Part shown: positions 27,916 to 35,500 of the stretch, in pieces
Position numbering within the stretch: position 1 is the stretch's first letter
How the letters are laid out: each line of letters opens with the position of its first letter
Source of the DNA: Fen-1258 sp964441505
GTDB lineage: Bacteria; Bacteroidota; Ignavibacteria; Ignavibacteriales; Melioribacteraceae
DNA: 64,000 nucleotides
Reading direction: 5' to 3'
Assembly (NCBI GenBank): GCA_964441505.1
Contig: CAYTUV010000009.1
Span: forward strand, 1-64,000
Position numbers and translations under genes: made by a program
The notes under the pieces: model-generated
The model's database searches: none
Told to the model about the DNA's origin: nothing
What the model saw: only the letters and a program-made list of their open reading frames with translations

Positions 27916-28641
27916 TCACTCTTCATTAGTAAGTTGGATGAAGAGATTCTCAAGATTGTGATTCTGCTTTAATTTCATCTGATCGAGTGCTTCAATTGTA
28001 TCCTGAAAAATTATATTGCCTTTGTTGATTATTCCAACGTGTGTACATATCTCATCCACAACATTTAGGCTGTGAGTTGACATGAAAATAGTTATTCCAT
28101 TATTTGCCTGGTCGCGAAACAGTTTTTTCACATCAAAAGCGCTTTGAGGATCTAACCCTATCATTGGTTCATCCACAATCAAAAATTCGGGCTCATGTAA
28201 AAAAGCCGAGGCAATTACAATCCGCTGCCTCATTCCTTGTGAATATTCTTCTGTACGCTTATCAATCCATCTGCCAATTTTTAATTGTTCGATGAGTTCA
28301 TCAATCTTGTTTCCTATTGCAATCTTATTGAGATTGTATAATCCGCCGCTGAAGTATAGAAATTCACGCCCTGTGAGTTTATCATAAAGAAAAGGTTGAT
28401 CGGGTATATATCCAATCTTTAATTTTGATTCGATAGGATTTTTCCAGACATCTTGATTGTCTAATAATATATTTCCGTTCGTGGGAGAGAGAAGCCCGGC
28501 AATCATCTTTATAGTAGTTGTCTTACCGGCACCATTGGGACCGAGAAATCCAAATAGCTCACCTTTGCCGACTTTCAAATTAATATTATTAACAGCGGTG
28601 AAGTCCCCAAATTTTTTGCAGAGATTAACTAATTCTAACAT
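27916..28641 (-). CDS. ABC transporter ATPase
   Basis: 241 residues, single nucleotide-binding domain: Walker A GPNGAGKTT (34-42), signature YSQGMRQR (about 133-140; SQG instead of SGG), Walker B FLIVDEP (153-159) with D-loop GLDP and switch STHSLN. The CcmA/NatA-like character and the 3-bp spacing to the permease indicate an ABC-2-type exporter. The start is 25 bp after the stop of the large AAA gene, so the three may be cotranscribed. Confidence 0.9.
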   Translation of the reverse strand: MLELVNLCKKFGDFTAVNNINLKVGKGELFGFLGPNGAGKTTTIKMIAGLLSPTNGNILLDNQDVWKNPIESKLKIGYIPDQPFLYDKLTGREFLYFSGGLYNLNKIAIGNKIDELIEQLKIGRWIDKRTEEYSQGMRQRIVIASAFLHEPEFLIVDEPMIGLDPQSAFDVKKLFRDQANNGITIFMSTHSLNVVDEICTHVGIINKGNIIFQDTIEALDQMKLKQNHNLENLFIQLTNEE

Positions 28642-28665
28642 AAAACCTTTGGATATAATGGCGAG

Positions 28666-31600
28666 TTAACTCTTGATTTTCTGGACATCTTCGAGAGTGA
28701 TGGTTTTTAAATCAACATCTTCCTGTTCATAAATATTGAATATTCTTTCTTCCTGATTTGTAATGGCAGAATAGAGAATATTTTTAGCGAGAACACCATT
28801 CTGATATTTATTTTCATTCAATCCGCTAAGATGTTCGAATCTATCCAATAATTCCTGGAGGGCTCCTTCATCAAGAGTATAGCCGTTCTTTTCTGCAATA
28901 TCTGCCACAATACATAGCAACTGCATAGGTGAATAATCGTCAAAATAAAATACATTCGGGAAATAGTTTGATAAAACTGGATTTATCTTAAGAATGTTTT
29001 TCATCTCTTCATTTGATCCGGCAAAAATGACAAATATTTTCCCTTTATAATCCTGCATTCTTTTTAAAATGATATCAACGGCTTCCTGCCCATAAGTGTT
29101 CTCATCGGAGAATAAATTATGTGCATCATTTACAAGAAGAGTTCCTTCAAGTGCCTGCTGAATTATTTTATCTGTCTTAATACTTGTTTGGTCCTGATAT
29201 CCGGCAACCAGATCGGAGCGGTCAACTTCAACAATATGACCTTTCTGTAAAATACCCAACTCTTTAAATATTTTGCTCATAAGCTTTGCAACAGATTTTT
29301 TGCCGGTACCCGGATTTCCAACAAAGATAGAGTGCAAATTACGTTCTGCGGAACGCAGTCCGCGTTCTTTTTTTAGCTGTGAGATTTTTGCAAAACTGAT
29401 TAGTTTGTAAATATCCTGCTTAACATTGTCGAGTCCGATAAGATTATTCAACTCATCAATATATTCCTGTAATTTAAGCGGGTCGCCATGTACTTGAAAC
29501 TGTTTTGCTTCAACATCCCGATTTAATACTTCATTAATATCGCTCAACTCAACAGTGTTAAGCATTTCTTCATTACGCTCTTCGACCGGGATATCTGAGA
29601 GACGCAAAAGCATCTTCTGTTTAACTGAATCCAGTATATTTCTTACAATACGCGCATTGCCGAATTTTTTATCGCGATTTTTGTAAAGTTCGTCAAAATG
29701 TTTTTTTAATCTTTCCTCGGCTTCTTTCGATATTTTTTTCTTCTCACGGTTTAAAGTCCTTTGCGCAATTTCCATTAATTCGGCAGGGGAATAGTCTTCA
29801 AAAGTAAATGATTTACTAAAGCGCGATTGAATTCCAGGATTACCGGCAACGAAACGTAACATCTCGTCAGTATACCCGGCGGCTATAACAATAAATTTGC
29901 CCCGGTCATCTTCCATCCGTTTCAGTAAAATATCGATAGCTTCTTTTCCGAAATCATTGCCTGTATCATGTGATTTTATAAGAGCGTAGGCTTCATCAAT
30001 GAATAACATGCCGCCGAGAGATTTGTCGATCATAACTGTAGTTTTTTCTGCAGTCTGTCCAACGAATCCGGCGACCAAACCCTGCCTGTCGGTTTCTACT
30101 ATATGTCCTTTGGATAATATCGCAAGTGCCGAATAGATTCGTCCGAAAATTCTAGCGACAGTTGTTTTGCCTGTTCCCGGGTTCCCGAGAAACAGAATAT
30201 GTTCGTTAAAAACTTTTTTAATATCCTCACCCTGCTCGTTAAAGTAGCGGGCAAGTTTCACCATATCATTCACTTCTTTTTTAAGAGTATTTAATCCAAC
30301 AAGGCTTTCGAGTTCTTTTAAAGCCTCGTTCAATGCTTCTTCATTAATAGGAAAGATGACTGCCTGGGAAGTTCTCTTCGATAGAGTTGCTTTAATTACC
30401 TCTTCGGTAAAAGTTGTGATTAATTCTTTGGTCCTTTTTTCTTCGGGAAGAACTAAACAAAACTTACTTAAATTGCGCTTTGCCTCTTCGAATATTTTTC
30501 TTGCGAGGCGTGCGTTGCCAAATGATTTATCTCTACCCCTGTAAAGGGAAATGAATTCTTTCTTCAGTAATTCTTCTGCTCTAGAGGTTATAGCGTAATC
30601 TTCTCGTTTCAATAATTGTTTAAATATTATTATTAATTCATCGGGTGAATAATCTTCAAATACAAAAGTTTGCGTGAAGCGTGATTTAAGCCCGGGATTT
30701 GAATTAAGGAAAGATTCCATTTCTTCAGGATAACCGGCAGCAATTACAACAAATTCACCTTTACGATCTTCCATTCTTTTCAGAAGAATATCAATCGCTT
30801 CCTGACCGAAATCCTGTCCTCCTCCTTTTTTTATGAGAGTGTAAGCCTCATCAATAAATAGAACCCCGCCTGTTGCGTCGTTGATTAATTTTTCTGTCTT
30901 CTGTGCTGTTTCACCAATATACTGTCCAACAAGAGCAGAGCGGTCAACCTCAACTACATGTCCGTTTGGAAGAATCCCCATTGCATAAAAGATATCTCCC
31001 AACATGCGTGCTACAGTTGTTTTGCCCGTGCCGGGGTTTCCAAGAAATACAGCATTAATCGCAATTTTATCTTCGGCTTTTAACCCAAGGCGTTTCCGGT
31101 CTTTCAAAAATTCCAAATAAGAGACAAAACTTTTAACTGCTTCCTTTATGCTTGCAAGTCCAGTGAAACTATCTAATTCTTCGAGGAGTTCTTTAAGGGT
31201 TTTAGTTGTTCTCGGTTCCCGGATTTTGGTCGCTTGCTGTTCTGATTTTTTCTGCTCAATTTTAGTCTGAGGAGTAATTCGTTTTTCGTCAATTTCCAAA
31301 ATTGCTTGACCGCCGATTCCAAAATATCTTACACCACATTTGAAATTGTTTACATAGAATTCGAATCGGGCCTGACCGGATTTTAAATATTCAGAATTAT
31401 CCGACCCCAGAGTTTGAACGAAAATTACTGAATCCCAATCACTTCGGACATTCATCTGAAAATCATTCCGTCCAATCTCAAAATCATTTAAATACCAAAC
31501 TACAGAACAGCTAAATATTTTATCCACCTGCTGAAAGAAAGGATTATTAAAAATAATTTCAGCAGCAACTTTGCGGATGGATTTCCCAAACCCTTTGCAG

Positions 31601-32547
31601 TATTTCCGGGTACTGGTTCGCGATTCCTCAATCGCGTCATATAGTCTCAATGTTTTGATTTCAACAAAGTCATTTGGATAATGGATCGAATCAGTTTTGT
31701 AAGGGATGTCTGAAACAGTTGAGCTTAATCTTGATCGTTCTCTTGTAGGTTTTGGCAGCGGCTCGGTTTCAATATCATATTCCTGTTCCAGTTCTGAGAA
31801 TTTTTTCAAAGCATTGTAGATGCTGCTGAATCTTTCATTCTTCTTAAATCTGTTTTTCAATAATTCAGCTTTTTTCAATGCAGGTTTAAGTTGGAAAAGA
31901 TAAAGCATAGCCTCTAGTTCAATCAGTTCAGCTTCTTCACTTTTAATATTTTCAAGAATTTTCTGAGCGCAATAAAGAGAGAACCAATATTCCTTTGCTT
32001 TGATAGCCTTATTTGCGTTCTCTAATATTTCATTTACATTCTTTGAACTAATAACCTTTTTTTTAGTGTGAATCTCGTTAGCCTGATTCAGCCACTCCCG
32101 CATTTCTTTCCAAGAAGGATTCTTCCCATTATCAATAATAAGTGCCAGTTCAAGTGCACTTCCGGCTTCCTCAAATTTTTGAAGTCCGGCAAATGATTTT
32201 GAACGATTTAAATATGACCAAGCGAGGATCTCTTTCTGTTTATCAATAGACTGATCTGTATCAGCAATAGCCCCTTCAAAGATGCTCATTCTATAAAGAA
32301 GATAAGATCTATAAACACGCGCTTTGATGGAGTCTCCCTTTAATTCAACAGAAAGGTTTGCATAATCCATGGCTTTCATAGGATTACCATTTTCGAGCAA
32401 AGCCCAAGCATAACAAATTGCAGCCTCACTGTCGTCTGGGCGTGACTGATAAACTTTTTCTGCGCAATTTAATGCAAGACGAAAACGACCATTCCATAGA
32501 TGATCATATGCTTCTGATTGCAGAGTATTTAGTTCTTCGTCGAGCAA
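28666..32547 (-). CDS. TPR protein with three tandem CbbX-type AAA modules
   Basis: 1293 residues. The N-terminal ~250 residues are TPR-like helical repeats (AEKVYQSRPDDSEAAICYAWALLE). A beta-rich segment (about 300-440) follows, then three AAA modules of the CbbX/CfxQ/SpoVK family. Modules 1 and 2 have intact Walker A (GNPGTGKTT at about 503 and 788) and Walker B (LFIDEA). Module 3 has GNPGTGKKS at about 1077 and LLVNDA, so both nucleotide motifs are altered and it is probably a non-hydrolysing module. CbbX proteins remodel partner complexes (Rubisco activase; EccA in type VII secretion). No such partner is visible here. Cytoplasmic; function unknown. Confidence 0.85.
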   Translation of the reverse strand: MLDEELNTLQSEAYDHLWNGRFRLALNCAEKVYQSRPDDSEAAICYAWALLENGNPMKAMDYANLSVELKGDSIKARVYRSYLLYRMSIFEGAIADTDQSIDKQKEILAWSYLNRSKSFAGLQKFEEAGSALELALIIDNGKNPSWKEMREWLNQANEIHTKKKVISSKNVNEILENANKAIKAKEYWFSLYCAQKILENIKSEEAELIELEAMLYLFQLKPALKKAELLKNRFKKNERFSSIYNALKKFSELEQEYDIETEPLPKPTRERSRLSSTVSDIPYKTDSIHYPNDFVEIKTLRLYDAIEESRTSTRKYCKGFGKSIRKVAAEIIFNNPFFQQVDKIFSCSVVWYLNDFEIGRNDFQMNVRSDWDSVIFVQTLGSDNSEYLKSGQARFEFYVNNFKCGVRYFGIGGQAILEIDEKRITPQTKIEQKKSEQQATKIREPRTTKTLKELLEELDSFTGLASIKEAVKSFVSYLEFLKDRKRLGLKAEDKIAINAVFLGNPGTGKTTVARMLGDIFYAMGILPNGHVVEVDRSALVGQYIGETAQKTEKLINDATGGVLFIDEAYTLIKKGGGQDFGQEAIDILLKRMEDRKGEFVVIAAGYPEEMESFLNSNPGLKSRFTQTFVFEDYSPDELIIIFKQLLKREDYAITSRAEELLKKEFISLYRGRDKSFGNARLARKIFEEAKRNLSKFCLVLPEEKRTKELITTFTEEVIKATLSKRTSQAVIFPINEEALNEALKELESLVGLNTLKKEVNDMVKLARYFNEQGEDIKKVFNEHILFLGNPGTGKTTVARIFGRIYSALAILSKGHIVETDRQGLVAGFVGQTAEKTTVMIDKSLGGMLFIDEAYALIKSHDTGNDFGKEAIDILLKRMEDDRGKFIVIAAGYTDEMLRFVAGNPGIQSRFSKSFTFEDYSPAELMEIAQRTLNREKKKISKEAEERLKKHFDELYKNRDKKFGNARIVRNILDSVKQKMLLRLSDIPVEERNEEMLNTVELSDINEVLNRDVEAKQFQVHGDPLKLQEYIDELNNLIGLDNVKQDIYKLISFAKISQLKKERGLRSAERNLHSIFVGNPGTGKKSVAKLMSKIFKELGILQKGHIVEVDRSDLVAGYQDQTSIKTDKIIQQALEGTLLVNDAHNLFSDENTYGQEAVDIILKRMQDYKGKIFVIFAGSNEEMKNILKINPVLSNYFPNVFYFDDYSPMQLLCIVADIAEKNGYTLDEGALQELLDRFEHLSGLNENKYQNGVLAKNILYSAITNQEERIFNIYEQEDVDLKTITLEDVQKIKS

Positions 32548-32823
32548 AAGCTTTCCCTACAGATTATAAAATATCTTATCATTATTTTCGCAGAGTTAAT
32601 ATAAGAACTTAAGTGGATTTACTAAAGGGCATATCTAAAAACTCTGTGCAAACGTAAAAAAACGAACTGATAAAGTTATATCGATTTTTTTTCTGTGTCC
32701 CTAATAGAAGGATAACAATCGTGCATCCCTCTTTTGTGAGATCCGTAAACTACTTTTACTGACATTTCTATTGTGTTATTACACTTTATTACTAATTCTT
32801 TATTACCAATTCTTAAAATTAAC
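32548..32823. promoter_or_regulatory. divergent intergenic region, AAA gene / lacI
   Basis: With the promoter and operator listed next, this 334-bp gap lies between the minus-strand AAA gene and plus-strand lacI. It is AT-rich. A lone half-site gcaaacg lies at 32648-32654 without a palindromic partner. No convincing gene; promoters for the AAA gene must lie here but none stands out. Confidence 0.4.
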
Positions 32824-32853
32824 TTGACATATAAAAAAAAAATATATATGTTG
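32824..32853 (+). promoter_or_regulatory. lacI promoter
   Basis: TTGACA at 32824-32829 with TATGTTG at 32847-32853; counting from TTGA the spacing is 19 bases, the same geometry as the clpC promoter. Transcription would start inside or just before the operator at 32865, consistent with autorepression. Confidence 0.5.
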
Positions 32854-32864
32854 CAAACGCTACC

Positions 32865-32876
32865 GCAAACGTTTGC
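32865..32876. promoter_or_regulatory. LacI-family operator O1
   Basis: Perfect 12-bp palindrome GCAAACGTTTGC with the central CG typical of LacI/PurR/CcpA-type operators. It lies at the expected transcription start of lacI, with an extra gcaaacgc half-site 12 bases upstream (32853-32860). An identical copy follows the gene. Confidence 0.8.
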
Positions 32877-32881
32877 AGAGT

Positions 32882-33889
32882 ATGAGACATACAACAATAA
32901 CAGACATAGCTAAAAAATTAGGGATTTCCGCTTCCACGGTATCACGTGCTTTAAGCGATCATCCTGATATAAAAGCAGCTACTAAAAAGCGAGTTAAAAA
33001 ATCTGCCAAAGAATTTAACTACAAACCCAACCCAATTGCACAAAGTTTAAAAAATAGCCGGACGACAATAATCGGTGTGATTGTTCCTGAAATCAAACAT
33101 GACTTTTTTTCTTCTGCCATTAGCGGTATAGAAGAAGTTGCTTACCATTCCGGTTACACTATTATTGTATGTCAATCAAATGAAAATTTTGAAAGGGAAG
33201 TTGTAAATACCAATGCTTTAATACAACAAAGAGTTGCGGGAATAGTAGCTTCCATTTCTCAGAACACCAAAAACGGAGATCACTTTCAAGGCGTAATTGA
33301 TCACGGAATTCCATTAGTCTTTTTCGATCGTGCATGCAAAAATATCTCTGCGAGTAAGGTTATTATTGACGATGCCAAAAGTGCATTCGATGCAGTTTCT
33401 TATTTAATTGATAAAGGATATAAAAAAATTGCACATTTTGCTGGTCCTAAAGTATTGGAAATTTGTAAGCGAAGGCTAAATGGATATACAGAAGCCTTAA
33501 ATAAGGCTCGTATTCCAATCGTGAAAGAACTTATCTGCTATGGCGGCTTACATGAGATCGATGGTTACAATTCAATGGATTATCTTCTCAAGAAAAATAT
33601 TGTTCCCGATGCAATATTTGCAGTTAATGATCCTGTCGTGATAGGAGCTTTTCAAAGAATAAAAGAAGCGGGACTAAAAATTCCTGAGGATATCGGGATA
33701 GTTGGATTCTCAAACAATAAGATTACAAACTTAGTGGATCCTACTATCACAACGGTAGATCAACCGTCTTTTGAAATGGGAAAGAAAGCCACTGAAATTT
33801 TGATAGAGTTGATTGAAAGCGGAAAAAAGAACGCTCGTGCAAAAACTATAATATTAGACACAAAATTAATTGTCAGAGGCTCGACCTAA
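32882..33889 (+). CDS. LacI family transcriptional regulator
   Basis: Sugar-responsive repressor. The N-terminal helix-turn-helix and hinge are clear (TITDIAKKLGISASTVSRALS then FNYKPNPIAQSLK), followed by a periplasmic-binding-protein-like sensor domain (TTIIGVIVPEI, FFDRA, GFSNNKITNL). The ATG at 32882 is used; the in-frame TTG at 32873 lies inside the operator. About 335 residues, normal. Identical palindromes before and after the gene are the probable binding sites, so it likely represses itself and the glycan locus downstream; the effector sugar is unknown. Confidence 0.92.
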   Translation: MRHTTITDIAKKLGISASTVSRALSDHPDIKAATKKRVKKSAKEFNYKPNPIAQSLKNSRTTIIGVIVPEIKHDFFSSAISGIEEVAYHSGYTIIVCQSNENFEREVVNTNALIQQRVAGIVASISQNTKNGDHFQGVIDHGIPLVFFDRACKNISASKVIIDDAKSAFDAVSYLIDKGYKKIAHFAGPKVLEICKRRLNGYTEALNKARIPIVKELICYGGLHEIDGYNSMDYLLKKNIVPDAIFAVNDPVVIGAFQRIKEAGLKIPEDIGIVGFSNNKITNLVDPTITTVDQPSFEMGKKATEILIELIESGKKNARAKTIILDTKLIVRGST

Positions 33890-33917
33890 ACGGGAAATAA
33901 TTTTTTTCATATTTTCT

Positions 33918-33929
33918 GCAAACGTTTGC
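33918..33929. promoter_or_regulatory. LacI-family operator O2
   Basis: Second perfect copy of GCAAACGTTTGC, 28 bp after the lacI stop and about 260 bp before the next start codon. It marks the control region of the locus that begins at 34191. A convincing -33/-7 pair next to it was not found. Confidence 0.78.
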
Positions 33930-33974
33930 GGGATCAATTGAAATAAAAGTATATAACCGGGTTTTATTTGAATA

Positions 33975-34010
33975 CCGCTTGAGTTTCCTAAATGAATGGG
34001 ACTCAAGTGG
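33975..34010 (+). other. stem-loop in the long leader of the glycan locus
   Basis: Arms ccgcttgagt (33975-33984) and actcaagtgg (34001-34010) pair over 10 positions including one G-T, with a 16-base loop. It lies in the 301-bp gap between lacI and the M24-like gene, after operator O2. No T-run follows. The rest of the gap is AT-rich with no recognised riboswitch; a ribosome site (aggaga) lies just before the ATG at 34191. Confidence 0.4.
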
Positions 34011-34190
34011 TGTAGCTGTGTATTTACGAATTGTACTGTCATTTTTCCAAGGTAAGTAAGAACTTTTAAAATTTTTTTTAGTATAAGTTATTTCGAAGAA
34101 TAAATAGTGAAAAAATTATCTTCTTTTTCTGGCGGAATTGTAATTTTTACAAAAATATTAGCAACGACATAAATTTCAGGAGATACTATT

Positions 34191-35429
34191 ATGAATAAAT
34201 CTTTCCTCATTTTTATTTCAATTCTCATAGTCTCAAGTAGTAATCTATGCAAAAAAAAGATTGCCCCTGTTTTTTGGAGAAATAATCCTCAGGTGGAAAT
34301 CACTCAATCAGAAGCGCTAAAGGAAATAGAAGAAAAGCTGGTTCGGGTACAAAGTTTTTTGAATGAGCAAAAACTGGATGGACTTCTTCTTACGCAGGTT
34401 AGAAACTTCTATTGGATAACAGCGGGATCAGCTAACAATCAAATTGTGTTAAATAAAGATGTTGGAGCTGCTTCATTATTAATAATGAAAGATGGGGAAA
34501 AGTATTTACTTTCTACAGGAAGTGAATCTGGGCGGCTTATGGATGAATCAGTTGGAAAACTAGGATACGAATTAAAAAAATTTAATTGGTATGAGGCAAA
34601 TCCGGAGAAAGACGTGCGGGGCAATATGATAAAGGAAATTTCGAAGGGTGGCAGAATAGGAAGTGATGTAAATTTTCCTGGAACGGTTTTGATTTCAGAT
34701 CAATTCAAAAAAATACGTTATTCACTTCTGGGGTCAGAAATAAAGAGATATCGCTGGCTTGGAAGAGAAGTTACGGAAGCCGTTGCAGAAGTGTGCAAAT
34801 CCATTAAACCTGGAATGGACGAATATGAAATAGAAGCATTGACTTCTGTTGCTTTGCGCGCACGTGGAATTTTGCCAACTGTTTTACTTATCGCAGTCGA
34901 TGAGCGAATATTTAAATATCGTCATGCGCTTCCAGGTGGGGCAAAACTTAATAAATATGCTATGATAAATATTTGCGCGGAAAAATGGGGAATGTCTATT
35001 GCCGTAACTCGTCTTGTCCATTTCGGGCAATTACCTGAGGAACTAAAAAATAAATTTGAAACAACAGCAAAAATTTTAACACAGTATCAATTAGCTACGA
35101 TTCCCGGGAAAGCAGCTTCTGATATTTTTGAACAATGCAAAAAATGGTATGAAGAAGCAGGTTTTCCAGATGAATGGAAAAAACATCATCAAGGTGGTGC
35201 TATAGGTTATGATGATCGCGACTATGTAATCTACCCCGGTATAGATGAAACAGTTCTGGACAATCAGGCGTTTGCATGGAATCCAACAATTACCGGTGCT
35301 AAAGTTGAGGATACCTTTATAGTTTATAAAGATCATTTCGAAGTCATTACAAAATCTAAAGGTTGGCCAATTATTACTGTAGAGATAAATGGAAAGAAAT
35401 ACGAACAACCCGGAGTATTAATTCGATAA
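34191..35429 (+). CDS. M24 (creatinase/aminopeptidase P fold) protein lacking most metal ligands
   Basis: 412 residues with the two-domain creatinase/Xaa-Pro peptidase layout: N-terminal creatinase-like domain (about 45-190) and a pita-bread domain (about 195-400; CKSIKPGMDEYEIEALT is the family start). Of five metal ligands in active M24 enzymes only the last (VEDTFIV) is kept: the two Asp positions fall at INICAEKWGMSIAVTR, the GHG histidine is replaced in HHQGGAIG, and the first Glu is Asn in AWNPTIT. It is thus likely metal-independent or non-catalytic. A hydrophobic N-terminus (FLIFISILIVSS) suggests export; the NLC motif is a poor lipobox. First gene after the operator O2. Confidence 0.72.
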   Translation: MNKSFLIFISILIVSSSNLCKKKIAPVFWRNNPQVEITQSEALKEIEEKLVRVQSFLNEQKLDGLLLTQVRNFYWITAGSANNQIVLNKDVGAASLLIMKDGEKYLLSTGSESGRLMDESVGKLGYELKKFNWYEANPEKDVRGNMIKEISKGGRIGSDVNFPGTVLISDQFKKIRYSLLGSEIKRYRWLGREVTEAVAEVCKSIKPGMDEYEIEALTSVALRARGILPTVLLIAVDERIFKYRHALPGGAKLNKYAMINICAEKWGMSIAVTRLVHFGQLPEELKNKFETTAKILTQYQLATIPGKAASDIFEQCKKWYEEAGFPDEWKKHHQGGAIGYDDRDYVIYPGIDETVLDNQAFAWNPTITGAKVEDTFIVYKDHFEVITKSKGWPIITVEINGKKYEQPGVLIR

Positions 35430-35500
35430 CTGACTGAAGAAGAAACAACATAGTTAGCTTCTTCAAAACTAATTTATAAACCAACAAAGGAGAAAATCTT

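Noticed and set aside
28666..29500. Third AAA module as a frameshifted or decayed region
   Set aside because: The frame is open with conserved fold and linker residues; only the nucleotide motifs differ, which suggests a maintained inactive module.
32648..32654. Third LacI operator candidate (gcaaacg)
   Set aside because: Only a half-site; the other arm is absent.
32873..32881. TTG start adding three residues to LacI
   Set aside because: It lies within the operator palindrome, and the ATG at 32882 directly precedes the family-typical N-terminus.
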